From an uncultured Microbulbifer sp. (GTDB taxonomy: Bacteria; Pseudomonadota; Gammaproteobacteria; Pseudomonadales; Cellvibrionaceae), in assembly GCF_947489355.1 (NCBI RefSeq), contig NZ_CANLDD010000007.1:50372-114371 (forward strand): 64,000 nt of DNA, written 5' to 3'. Positions 14,348 to 21,248 of this stretch are shown here, in pieces. The notes beneath the pieces were generated by a model. It was given only the letters and a program-made list of their open reading frames with translations, did no database searches and was not told the DNA's origin. Each line of letters starts with the position of its first letter. The first letter of the stretch is position 1. The position numbers and the translations under genes are program-made.

Positions 14348-14991
14348 GCTTTCGCCTCTGCAAACAGGGATTTCAAGTTATCCAGGGCTGAAATTGCCAC
14401 GCCTCGATCACATGGACGAATGGGCTTCTCTTCCAGCATACGGTCTTGTGCCGGTGGCTTAGGAAGGCGTTTACCCTTGGTTAAATCCTGCCTAACTCGC
14501 TTCCATGCCTCCCGGAATGCCGCTTTTTGCTCTTTGGCTGGCATCTGCGAGACTACGCTCCAGTCCATGTAGCGATAAGCTGCGTAAACTGCCGGGTTTA
14601 ACTTGGTGAAATCTCTCTTCACATGCCTCGGGCCAAAGAACCGTTGCAGCAGGGAAAATGCTTCCGACTCACTAGGTACATTCCAATCCTGCAGAGAGGC
14701 TTTGCGGCACATCTCGATAAAGTCTCCGGTCGATGGCAGGAATGCTCCTGGGCCTTGCCGAAGCTCAGCCAAGCCGCCCTCGATCACACGCCAGTCAGAA
14801 ATACCCGCCTCCATCAACGCCAGCAGCCACTGGTTCTTGGCCGCTGCAATCGCCGACTGGTCCGGGAAGGCCGCCCTCCAGCCCGGCTTGATGCCCGCCA
14901 GTTGCTTGAATAACTCGTTCACGAGCTGTGCCGTTGAGCCAGTCGGTTTCGTCGGTGAATGGGTTTGCCGGTTGTGATGAGCCATTGCCAT
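14344..14991 (-). CDS. Replication protein P-like helicase loader (215 aa)
   Basis: The N-terminal part has LVNELFKQLAGIKPGWRAAF (about residues 24-43), followed by FLPSTGDFIEMCRKA. This is the pattern of phage P / replisome loader proteins that bring host DnaB to the origin. I chose the ATG at 14991 because the P-like sequence begins shortly after it. The gene overlaps the O-like gene by 197 bases in a different frame. It lies directly downstream of that gene, as in lambda. Confidence 0.7.
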   Translation of the reverse strand: MAMAHHNRQTHSPTKPTGSTAQLVNELFKQLAGIKPGWRAAFPDQSAIAAAKNQWLLALMEAGISDWRVIEGGLAELRQGPGAFLPSTGDFIEMCRKASLQDWNVPSESEAFSLLQRFFGPRHVKRDFTKLNPAVYAAYRYMDWSVVSQMPAKEQKAAFREAWKRVRQDLTKGKRLPKPPAQDRMLEEKPIRPCDRGVAISALDNLKSLFAEAKA

Positions 14992-15709
14992 TGGGCGGCC
15001 CTCCGTGGTTGCGTAGGTTGTTGAGTAGCCAATCAAGCCGAAATCCCGCCCAGCCCTGCTTGCAGCAGAGCCCGAGGCAGTCATCCACCGAGTACCCGGC
15101 GTTCTGCGCTGCCCAAAGCTCCTTGGCCATCAGGTTGGCAGCGGTTTGGGTAAGCGGGGCTCGCTTGGCTTTGCGAACAGCCATCCAGTCGGACAGGATT
15201 TGGTTATCAGGGGGATTGGGCCAACTATCAAAATTGATTTTCGGCTTGCCAGGTTTTGCAGGGGCGCGCTTGCGCGCACCACCACTGGTTACTTTGTTAG
15301 ATGGTTTATTTGTATATTCTTTACTTTGTAGTGTCGGCAAAACCGTATCCGGTAAATCCGTATCCGGGTTTTCAGGAAGTGGATAATCCGCGCCATCCAC
15401 TTCCGGATTTTCAGGAAGTGGTGCATCGAAAATCTCATAATCTGTGCCCTGCATTTTTCCGTTGCTATCACGCACTGGCGTGCGACGGGCATAACGCAAC
15501 TCGATGAGCTCATTCAGTAGTTTGTAAATCTTATCTCTGCCTTCCTGTGACTCTCTGGCCAATGCAGCAACAGATACGGTCCAGTTGTCCGGTTTTGACA
15601 GAAGGTGGATCAAGAGGCCAGCCGCTCCGAATGACAGCCGACGGTCCGTAGCAACTTCATTGGAAATCACCAGGTAATGCGATTCTGGGCGCGGCCCTCG
15701 CCTAATCAT
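14795..15709 (-). CDS. Replication initiator O-like protein (304 aa)
   Basis: The N-terminal domain (about residues 1-95) is a winged helix: SFGAAGLLIHLLSKPDNWTV then ESQEGRDKIYKLLNELIELR. It should bind iterons within its own gene. A middle linker is rich in PLPENP repeats (about 98-120). Family-like C-terminal sequence (GLCCKQGWAGFRLDWLLNN) ends near residue 240. The final 45-60 residues run over the P-like gene in another frame and look non-native. A late stop may have been lost. Confidence 0.7.
   Translation of the reverse strand: MIRRGPRPESHYLVISNEVATDRRLSFGAAGLLIHLLSKPDNWTVSVAALARESQEGRDKIYKLLNELIELRYARRTPVRDSNGKMQGTDYEIFDAPLPENPEVDGADYPLPENPDTDLPDTVLPTLQSKEYTNKPSNKVTSGGARKRAPAKPGKPKINFDSWPNPPDNQILSDWMAVRKAKRAPLTQTAANLMAKELWAAQNAGYSVDDCLGLCCKQGWAGFRLDWLLNNLRNHGGPPNGNGSSQPANPFTDETDWLNGTARERVIQATGGHQAGLEGGLPGPVGDCSGQEPVAAGVDGGGYF
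15364..15421 (-). repeat. Iteron-like repeats inside the O-like gene; candidate phage origin
   Basis: On the plus strand CCGG-(G/A)-TTTTCAGGAAGTGG occurs twice, at 15364-15382 and 15403-15421, 39 bases apart. A CCACTTCC (15397-15404) forms an inverted repeat with GGAAGTGG. Lambda keeps its origin as iterons in the O gene, so these may be initiator sites. They also encode the repeated PLPENP peptide, so selection on the protein is an alternative. Confidence 0.3.
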
Positions 15710-15830
15710 TTATGCCTCCGTCCGCTTCTGCGGCTCTTAAATAATTTTGGTACTGTTGTTTGGAAAGGTGCCGGTCTGCCTCGGCTGCCTCTGTGGGTGT
15801 TGTTTTTGATTGGTGTGCTTTCTTGGCCAT
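15702..15830 (-). CDS. Very small phage protein (42 aa)
   Basis: ATG at 15830 opens MAKKAHQSKTTPTEAAEADR and ends SDGG-like near the start of the O gene; its stop overlaps the O start (8 bases). The sequence is hydrophilic and helix-forming. There is no strong ribosome site. A different-frame ATG at 15840 gives a 44-residue alternative that looks less protein-like. Confidence rests on the tight overlap with O. Confidence 0.3.
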   Translation of the reverse strand: MAKKAHQSKTTPTEAAEADRHLSKQQYQNYLRAAEADGGIND

Positions 15831-15854
15831 AATCAGCCATTTTTCAGGGCCTAT

Positions 15855-16031
15855 TCAGGGCCTCCTGAACGCCCGGATATTTCCTTTCGGAACTCCGGTC
15901 TTGTTTCGCTTCTTTAGCTCTCGCACCAAGAGCTCGCCGGTAAAATCTTCCGCAGCCTTGCCATTTTTTTTGGCCAGTTTTTCTAACTTTTCGATATTCT
16001 CTTGACCCAATAGTGATCTAAGTTCTTTCAT
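15855..16031 (-). CDS. Small basic/acidic phage protein (58 aa)
   Basis: ATG at 16031 is preceded by GGAGAGG at good spacing. The product starts MKELRSLLGQENIEKLEKLA, is strongly helical, and ends in a basic tail (IRAFRRP). It lies between the ribbon-helix-helix-like gene and the O gene, in the early leftward operon. No family was recognised; the size and charge suggest a small regulator or DNA-binding helper. Confidence 0.5.
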   Translation of the reverse strand: MKELRSLLGQENIEKLEKLAKKNGKAAEDFTGELLVRELKKRNKTGVPKGNIRAFRRP

Positions 16032-16049
16032 AGGCCCTCTCCGGGGCCT

Positions 16050-16238
16050 TCAGGCCGCTTGACCTTCGTTGCTATCCTCATCCGAGAACAGTGCTAGCTG
16101 AGCTTCAACAAGCTCACGCACCAGGACTGCTTTTTGCGTTCTGTTGAACTCTGCTAGTGACTCGATAAGTTTGTAGGTCGCGTCATCAACGCGTAATTTG
16201 ATCTCACGGTCCTTAATATGCTTCGGGTCTGCATACAT
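16050..16238 (-). CDS. Ribbon-helix-helix-like small DNA-binding protein (62 aa)
   Basis: The pattern REIKLRVDDATYKLIESLAE (about residues 11-30) gives a short beta strand and two helices, as in CopG/Arc-type dimers, and ends in an acidic tail. It follows the Cro-like gene by 11 bases in the same operon. A CII-like or accessory repressor role would suit the position, but it is inferred. Confidence 0.55.
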   Translation of the reverse strand: MYADPKHIKDREIKLRVDDATYKLIESLAEFNRTQKAVLVRELVEAQLALFSDEDSNEGQAA

Positions 16239-16249
16239 GTTTAATATCC

Positions 16250-16591
16250 TTATGTTGTTTTTCGCTGGTCTAACCTTGGCCCACGCGTGTCGCTTGATTC
16301 GTTTACTTTTTCAGCAAACGGGCCAATGGTCGGCAATACTGGCGTGCTCTGGGCGGACATGGTTATGTCGCCCCCACACTCTTGCGGCGCCGGGCCGAAT
16401 ATGTCCGGGCGGAGGTCGTAGCGAGTTACGACTCCATTAGTAATTCGCTCAATCGGAATGCAGCGTTTTGGTGGAATGGGCCGACGTCCAGTTACCCATT
16501 GCGTGACCTGCCCCTGAGACTTTATGCCCAGCGCATCAGCCAGCTTTTGCTGCGTCCCGGCTATTCTGATTGCAAGCTGTATTGGTTCCAT
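16250..16591 (-). CDS. Cro / YdaS-like repressor (113 aa)
   Basis: Start ATG at 16591 opens MEPIQLAIRIAGTQQKLADA. A helix-turn-helix follows (ALGIKSQGQVTQWVTGRRPI, about residues 20-39). The family end motif VTRYDLRPDIFG lies at about 55-66. It is divergent from the CI-like repressor gene, which defines it as Cro. The predicted transcription start is the ATG itself, so translation is probably leaderless. Residues after 66 are low-complexity. Confidence 0.75.
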   Translation of the reverse strand: MEPIQLAIRIAGTQQKLADALGIKSQGQVTQWVTGRRPIPPKRCIPIERITNGVVTRYDLRPDIFGPAPQECGGDITMSAQSTPVLPTIGPFAEKVNESSDTRGPRLDQRKTT

Positions 16592-16597
16592 AGGCAA

Positions 16598-16627
16598 ATA
16601 GTAGCGTTGACTCTATTTTTAGTCAAC
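16598..16627 (-). promoter_or_regulatory. Cro promoter (pR-like) with CI/Cro operator
   Basis: On the minus strand -35 TTGACT (16621-16626), a 17-base spacer and -10 TACTAT (16598-16603). A perfect inverted repeat with arms GTTGACT and AGTCAAC and an 8-base AT-rich centre (16606-16627) covers the -35 and most of the spacer. The start falls on the cro ATG. The same core (TTGAC, 10-11 bases, GTCAA) recurs at the other early promoter. Confidence 0.7.
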
Positions 16628-16674
16628 AGCATTGGTTATAGATAGTGAGTAGCGGTGCTACTAAAATTGAGAGC

Positions 16675-17400
16675 ATGAAAAGACGCCAACTAACAGCTAC
16701 AGAAAAAGCCTGCACGAGTCGGCTACGAACTCTGTGGGATAACAAAAAGAAGCAATTGGGCCTTACTCAAGAGAAAGCTGCCCACTTGGTGGGGTGGAGC
16801 GCACAAGGATCAGTAGGCCAGTACCTGAATGGCCGCATCCCATTGAATACAGACGCCATTATAAAATTTGCTGATCTCCTTGAGGTGAGCCCGTCTGAGA
16901 TTGACCCAGATCGCAAGTGGCACGCTTCTGGCCCGCAACCCACCGTGGTGCATAGAGGCGACCCAGGTATCGGAAATGTATCCCCTGGCCCTCCAATAAG
17001 AGGGCGTGTACCTTTAATCTCCTCAGTTGCCGCCGGACAATGGTCCGAAATAGTTGATATTTACCAGTCTGGTGATGCTGATGAATGGCGGGAAACTACT
17101 GCCAATGTTGGACCTCATGCCTTCGCATTGCGTGTCGAGGGTGATTCTATGACCGCCTCCGCAGGCGTCTCGATTCCGGATGGCGCTATCGTCATAGTGG
17201 ACCCGGATATAGAGGCAAGAAATGGCAGCATTGTTGTTGCGAAACTAGAAGATAACCAAGAGGCGACCCTGAAGCGTCTAGTAATTGACGGTCCATACCG
17301 TTACCTGAAGCCCCTCAACCCTATTTACCAACCCATTCATATCAATGGAAACTGCCATATTGTGGGTGTTGTGCGGAAATTTGAGTTTGACTTGCTTTAG
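16675..17400 (+). CDS. CI-like repressor, XRE helix-turn-helix plus S24 autopeptidase (241 aa)
   Basis: ATG at 16675 is preferred to a GTG at 16645, because the likely -10 (TATAGA at 16637-16642) would start transcription after the GTG. The DNA-binding domain has LGLTQEKAAHLVGWSAQGSV (about residues 28-47). The peptidase domain shows an Ala-Gly cleavage site (VAAGQW, near 120), the catalytic Ser in EGDSMTA (near 158) and the catalytic Lys in ATLKRL (near 200). It is therefore inducible by RecA like lambda CI. It is divergent from cro and should bind the operators at 16606-16627 and 17646-17665. Confidence 0.85.
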   Translation: MKRRQLTATEKACTSRLRTLWDNKKKQLGLTQEKAAHLVGWSAQGSVGQYLNGRIPLNTDAIIKFADLLEVSPSEIDPDRKWHASGPQPTVVHRGDPGIGNVSPGPPIRGRVPLISSVAAGQWSEIVDIYQSGDADEWRETTANVGPHAFALRVEGDSMTASAGVSIPDGAIVIVDPDIEARNGSIVVAKLEDNQEATLKRLVIDGPYRYLKPLNPIYQPIHINGNCHIVGVVRKFEFDLL

Positions 17401-17797
17401 CACATCAAGAGGAGGTTATTTCACACAAGAATAGCTTAAAGCAATTAAAATTTTACATTTAATAGTTTCAATTCAAATTTAAAGATTTCACGCCCAGCCA
17501 AATGGGCTTACCTGCCCAATCCCGCATCACATGCTCCCCATCCTATAGGAAGTAGAAAACACCAGCCTATTTCCGCCTCAAATACAACACAACAAAGCAT
17601 CACAGCGCCCACCAAAATTTAAAATATATTCAATGACTTTTTATTTGACTTCTTAAAAACGTCAATGCTATTATTTTTTCATCGTAAGGGTTTCGAGAAA
17701 ATAATGGTGCTGCGAATGATTAGTCAAGTGACATTTCTACTGACCTCGATAGTGGAAAGCACCAGCCCACAATACGGACCATTAGGGGGATAACGGT
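17401..17797. other. Early intergenic region
   Basis: About 400 bases with no convincing gene, AT-rich and lying between cI and the rightward early operon. The only clear signal is the pL-like promoter and operator at 17645-17674. Confidence 0.5.
17645..17674 (+). promoter_or_regulatory. Early promoter (pL-like) with second CI/Cro operator
   Basis: -35 TTGACT (17645-17650), an 18-base spacer and -10 TATTAT (17669-17674). The half-sites TTGAC and GTCAA flank an 11-base AT-rich centre, nearly the same as the cro operator (10-base centre). It should drive the recombination, dam and integration genes. Confidence 0.6.
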
Positions 17798-18253
17798 ATG
17801 TACACCACCAACTCAACCAGACCAGTAGAGGGCGCCCTGAGGGATTTTGAGCGCCATCAGCAACCTCAGCCAAGCAATACACAGAAACGGCTGACCCTGG
17901 TGCGACGCTACCAAGTCCTGGCAGAGGTACCTGGCCAGTACATTCATGCAGAGGTGCATTCTGAAATCGAGTCTGATCAGGTTGAGTTCTGGGGTCGCCG
18001 AGAATTTATTAATACCGCTGTGGACTACCTCGATAGCTTTTTAGTGTATCCACCTGCCTGCCTGCACTCTCCTGAATACAGCGAAGAAGAAGCCATTGAG
18101 CTGGCCAATCGTCAACGCAAAAGCATGAATATCCGCTTCACCTTCGAGTGCCCCTGTGATGACAGTGATGCGGCAGGTGACTGGCTAGAGGAAGAGCTGG
18201 AAAGTGGACTTTATCCAGACTGGCACATCGATGAAATCCTCCCGTTGAATTAA
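17798..18253 (+). CDS. Phage early protein of unknown function (151 aa)
   Basis: First gene after the pL-like promoter, with GGGGGAT a few bases before the ATG. The protein is acidic, especially at its C-terminus (CDDSDAAGDWLEEELE region). It has no membrane segment and no recognised motif. The position is that of lambda-type early accessory genes that inhibit host nucleases or regulate recombination. The function is unknown. Confidence 0.55.
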   Translation: MYTTNSTRPVEGALRDFERHQQPQPSNTQKRLTLVRRYQVLAEVPGQYIHAEVHSEIESDQVEFWGRREFINTAVDYLDSFLVYPPACLHSPEYSEEEAIELANRQRKSMNIRFTFECPCDDSDAAGDWLEEELESGLYPDWHIDEILPLN

Positions 18254-18269
18254 TGGGAGTATTTCCAAA

Positions 18270-18680
18270 ATGAAAACCAGCATAAGCACCGCCACAGTTC
18301 GGGTAACTCGCATAGCCAGTTATCTATTTCCGACCCTGAAAATAACCATAGTTCGTGACTGCGAAACAGATTGGTGGGAAGAGGTTTGTATAGCTGTTCG
18401 GGAGCGCTGCCGCAATGGCTACGAGCGCTGGGGATACTTGGAAAACCCCTATCCGGAGGGCGATTTACGGCGCTGGGAGTGGATACAGGAATCCCGCGCA
18501 ATTATTCGTGAATGTTTGCAGTCAACTCTGGAAGACATTAGTTGGGCTGAAGAAACCGTCTACGAACTAGGTGCAGCAAAACGCGGTGAAATTATCCCTT
18601 TCCCGCAGCCGAAAAAAGAGCCGCAGAGGGAAGCGGCTAAACAAAAAGTGAACTGGGAGTGTGAGGATATTTATGTCTAG
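18270..18680 (+). CDS. Phage early protein of unknown function (136 aa)
   Basis: A Trp- and Arg-rich protein (DWWEEVCIAVRERCRNGYER region, about residues 34-53) with a basic, proline-rich tail. It overlaps the start of the ERF gene by 8 bases, so it belongs to the recombination operon. No family was recognised. Confidence 0.5.
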   Translation: MKTSISTATVRVTRIASYLFPTLKITIVRDCETDWWEEVCIAVRERCRNGYERWGYLENPYPEGDLRRWEWIQESRAIIRECLQSTLEDISWAEETVYELGAAKRGEIIPFPQPKKEPQREAAKQKVNWECEDIYV

Positions 18681-19404
18681 TCAACTTGTGAAACAGGAAT
18701 CAACACCAGTATCTCAACCTATCGTAGGTTCCGAAACTGCTCAAGTAATGGCTGTTATTGAGCGTGTAGCGAGCAACCCAGATGCCGACATCGACAAGTT
18801 AGAGCGCTTACTGGATATGCAGGAGCGGGTCATGAACCGCAATGCAGAACAGGCTTTTAATGCTGCACTGGCCCAAATGCAAAGCGAGCTGCCCACAGTT
18901 GCAGAAACTGCCAAAGGGCACAACTCAAACTATGCCCCACTCGAAAAGATCAATGAGACTGTGCGCCCTACCTTACAAAAGCACGGTTTCGCCGTGACAT
19001 TCCGTACCGATCAAGGCAACAACGGGGTAAAAATTACTGCTGTCCTCTCACATAGAGATGGCCATCATCAAGAAACTTCTCTAATTCTGCCCCTGGATAC
19101 CAGCGGTAGTAAGAACGCTGTACAGGCCATAGGCTCAACCGTTAGCTATGGCAGACGGTATGCCCTATGCGCTCTCCTGAATATCAGTACCGGAGATGAC
19201 ACAGATGGAGAGCCGCCAAAATCTGGAAATTCTATTTCTCCTGACCAGATTCAAAAAATCCGTAATGCGATCAAGATGGCTGGGGACGATGAGCAAATGT
19301 TCTGCAAGTCAGCAGGAATCTCCAGCATCCATCAACTGGAAGCGGCGAGGTTTCCTCGCGCCATGAATTATCTAAAAAGCAAAGCACAGGGAGCGGTTCA
19401 ATGA
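18673..19404 (+). CDS. ERF-family single-strand annealing protein (243 aa)
   Basis: ATG at 18673 has GAGG 7 bases upstream. The ERF core is visible: FNAALAQMQSELPTVAETAK (about residues 60-79), YAPLEKINETVRPTLQKHGF (about 88-107) and the GSTVSYGRRYALCALLNI motif (about 160-177). ERF proteins form rings that anneal complementary strands, as P22 Erf does to circularise the phage genome. The partner exonuclease overlaps its stop by 4 bases. Together with NinB they make a complete phage recombination set. Confidence 0.85.
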   Translation: MSSQLVKQESTPVSQPIVGSETAQVMAVIERVASNPDADIDKLERLLDMQERVMNRNAEQAFNAALAQMQSELPTVAETAKGHNSNYAPLEKINETVRPTLQKHGFAVTFRTDQGNNGVKITAVLSHRDGHHQETSLILPLDTSGSKNAVQAIGSTVSYGRRYALCALLNISTGDDTDGEPPKSGNSISPDQIQKIRNAIKMAGDDEQMFCKSAGISSIHQLEAARFPRAMNYLKSKAQGAVQ

Positions 19405-20045
19405 TCATCTGCAAAGTTGAGCAAGGCTCCGAAGAGTGGCACCGCGAGCGCGCAGGAGCCATCACCGCCAGTAATTTTTGTGAAATTAGAAAACGCCTCA
19501 AGAGCGGGAAAAACAAAGGTGATTTCACCTCCGCAGCCCATGACTACGCCTTCCGTTTAGCTGTTGAGCGCATTAGCGGAGAACCCCTGGATGGCGGTTT
19601 TCAAACCTGGGCAATGAAACGAGGCAATGAGCTTGAGCCCGAGGCTCGCGCAGCTCATGAGGATCACATCGATACATTCATCCAACAAACCGGGCTGGTT
19701 CTAACTGACGATAGAAAATTCGGAGCCTCAGCCGATGGGCTAATCGGCAAGGATGGCGGTAGCGAGTACAAGTGTCTCGTCTCTCCAGAGCGCCTCCGGC
19801 CTATTTTACTCGATGAAAGCCTAGATGAATTCAGGGATCAGATACAAGGCTGTATGTGGCTGACAGGGCGCAAATGGTGGCATTTTGTTCTGTATTGCCC
19901 CGCTCTTAAAAATATTGATAGAGCTCTTACGGTACGAAAAATGGAGCGTGATGATAACTACATTGATGAGTTGGAAACCGACTTGCTGAAGTTTGACAAG
20001 TTGGTTGATCAGTACAGAAATAATTTAACCGAACAAGCTGCTTAG
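19401..20045 (+). CDS. YqaJ / lambda-Exo-type recombination exonuclease (214 aa)
   Basis: The N-terminal part has QGSEEWHRERAGAITASNF (about residues 8-26), the usual start of YqaJ nucleases. The catalytic core is FGASADGLIGKDGGSEYKC (about 109-127), with an Asp and an E-x-K as in lambda Exo. It should degrade one strand of duplex ends to feed the ERF protein. It is translationally coupled to that gene (4-base overlap). Confidence 0.8.
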   Translation: MIICKVEQGSEEWHRERAGAITASNFCEIRKRLKSGKNKGDFTSAAHDYAFRLAVERISGEPLDGGFQTWAMKRGNELEPEARAAHEDHIDTFIQQTGLVLTDDRKFGASADGLIGKDGGSEYKCLVSPERLRPILLDESLDEFRDQIQGCMWLTGRKWWHFVLYCPALKNIDRALTVRKMERDDNYIDELETDLLKFDKLVDQYRNNLTEQAA

Positions 20046-20123
20046 CTTTCAAGAATATTCTCACAAGGAAAAATATTTCAACCGCGCCCCTGGCGCATTC
20101 AATCAGCTGTACCCCCAAGCTTA

Positions 20124-20150
20124 GGGCCTTTAGTACTGGGCCCCTTTTTT
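20124..20150 (+). terminator. Probable terminator after the exonuclease gene
   Basis: GGGCC (20124-20128) can pair with GGCCC (20139-20143) across a 10-base loop; six T residues follow (20145-20150). The short stem makes it a weak terminator, possibly an attenuator before the small gene at 20168. Confidence 0.45.
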
Positions 20151-20167
20151 AAAATCTGGAGAACCTA

Positions 20168-20395
20168 ATGAAAAGATACGCATTTTTTTGTGGCACATAT
20201 AACTTAATGATGGGCGGGATAAAAGATTTTCAAGAGTCACTCGAAACCGAGGAGGAAGCAAAGGAAAAGGCAGAGAAAACAGCCAAAGACCCCTTTGTAG
20301 ATTGGGTGCAAATCTTTGATAAAGAAACCGACGCCGCAACTATTTACAAAATAATCGACGGCAAGCTGGTGGAAAGTAAGGCCGGCACCGAATAA
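20168..20395 (+). CDS. Phage protein of unknown function (75 aa)
   Basis: A small charged protein with a Glu/Lys-rich helix (about residues 23-42) followed by VDWVQIFDKETDAATIYKII, a likely beta-beta unit. GGAG lies a few bases before the ATG. Its neighbours are the exonuclease and the methylase. No family was recognised. Confidence 0.5.
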   Translation: MKRYAFFCGTYNLMMGGIKDFQESLETEEEAKEKAEKTAKDPFVDWVQIFDKETDAATIYKIIDGKLVESKAGTE

Positions 20396-20408
20396 AAGCG
20401 AACTGGCA

Positions 20409-21248
20409 ATGACTCAGAATATAAAACCCATCCGTCCCGTTCTGCGCTGGTTTGGTGGAAAGTGGTTGCTGGCACCATGGATTCTCCAGCACTTCCCAGC
20501 GCATCGCGTCTATGTAGAACCGTTCGGCGGTGCAGCTTCTGTTTTGCTGAGGAAAGAGCGATCCACCGCAGAGGTGTACAACGATCTGGACATGGAAGTG
20601 GTAAACCTTTTCCGGGTGCTGCGTGAAAGAGGCGTCGAGTTAGAACAGGTCCTGAGATTAACACCCTATGCCCGCGAGGAATTTGCTCAGAGTAAGGAAC
20701 CTAGTCTCGATCCCTTGGAGCAGGCACGGCGGACAGTAGTTCGCAGCTGTATGGGATTTGGTAGCAATGCGCATAACAAGGTCACGGGTTTCCGCAGATT
20801 TTCAAAAGGGGAAAGAGCTATACCGTCGCAAGACTGGAGGAATTACCCGGAGGCCCTGGCCGGGTTGGTTGAGCGCCTGCGTGGTGTGGTCATTGAGAAT
20901 CGTGATGCTCTGGCGGTTATTGAGGCGCACGACTCACCTGAAACCCTGCATTACATAGACCCACCCTATGTCACCAGCACAAGAGGGCGTGGTAACGATT
21001 ATCGCCATGAACTGACCGATACGGATCACAAGGCTCTGGCGGAGTTACTACACACTGTAGAAGGCATGGTGGTGCTCTCCGGTTATCGGTCCCCGCTCTA
21101 TGAACAACTTTTCGCAGACTGGTACAAGGTAGAGCGTGCAGCACTTGCTGACGGCGCCCGCGAACGTGCGGAAACCCTGTGGCTCAACCCAGCCTGCGAG
21201 GCAGGGCAGAAACAACAGGGACTCGATTTAGTCGGGGGTGGTGCTTGA
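20409..21248 (+). CDS. D12-class DNA adenine methyltransferase (Dam-like, 279 aa)
   Basis: Motif I is seen as LRWFGGKWLLAPWI (about residues 12-25) and VEPFGGAASVLL (about 36-47). Catalytic motif IV is IDPPYVTSTR (near 183-192). This is the N6-adenine methylase class with the Dam fold, usually acting at GATC. In phages it protects DNA from host restriction or tunes packaging and replication. The end overlaps the next gene by 4 bases (TTGA). Confidence 0.85.
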   Translation: MTQNIKPIRPVLRWFGGKWLLAPWILQHFPAHRVYVEPFGGAASVLLRKERSTAEVYNDLDMEVVNLFRVLRERGVELEQVLRLTPYAREEFAQSKEPSLDPLEQARRTVVRSCMGFGSNAHNKVTGFRRFSKGERAIPSQDWRNYPEALAGLVERLRGVVIENRDALAVIEAHDSPETLHYIDPPYVTSTRGRGNDYRHELTDTDHKALAELLHTVEGMVVLSGYRSPLYEQLFADWYKVERAALADGARERAETLWLNPACEAGQKQQGLDLVGGGA

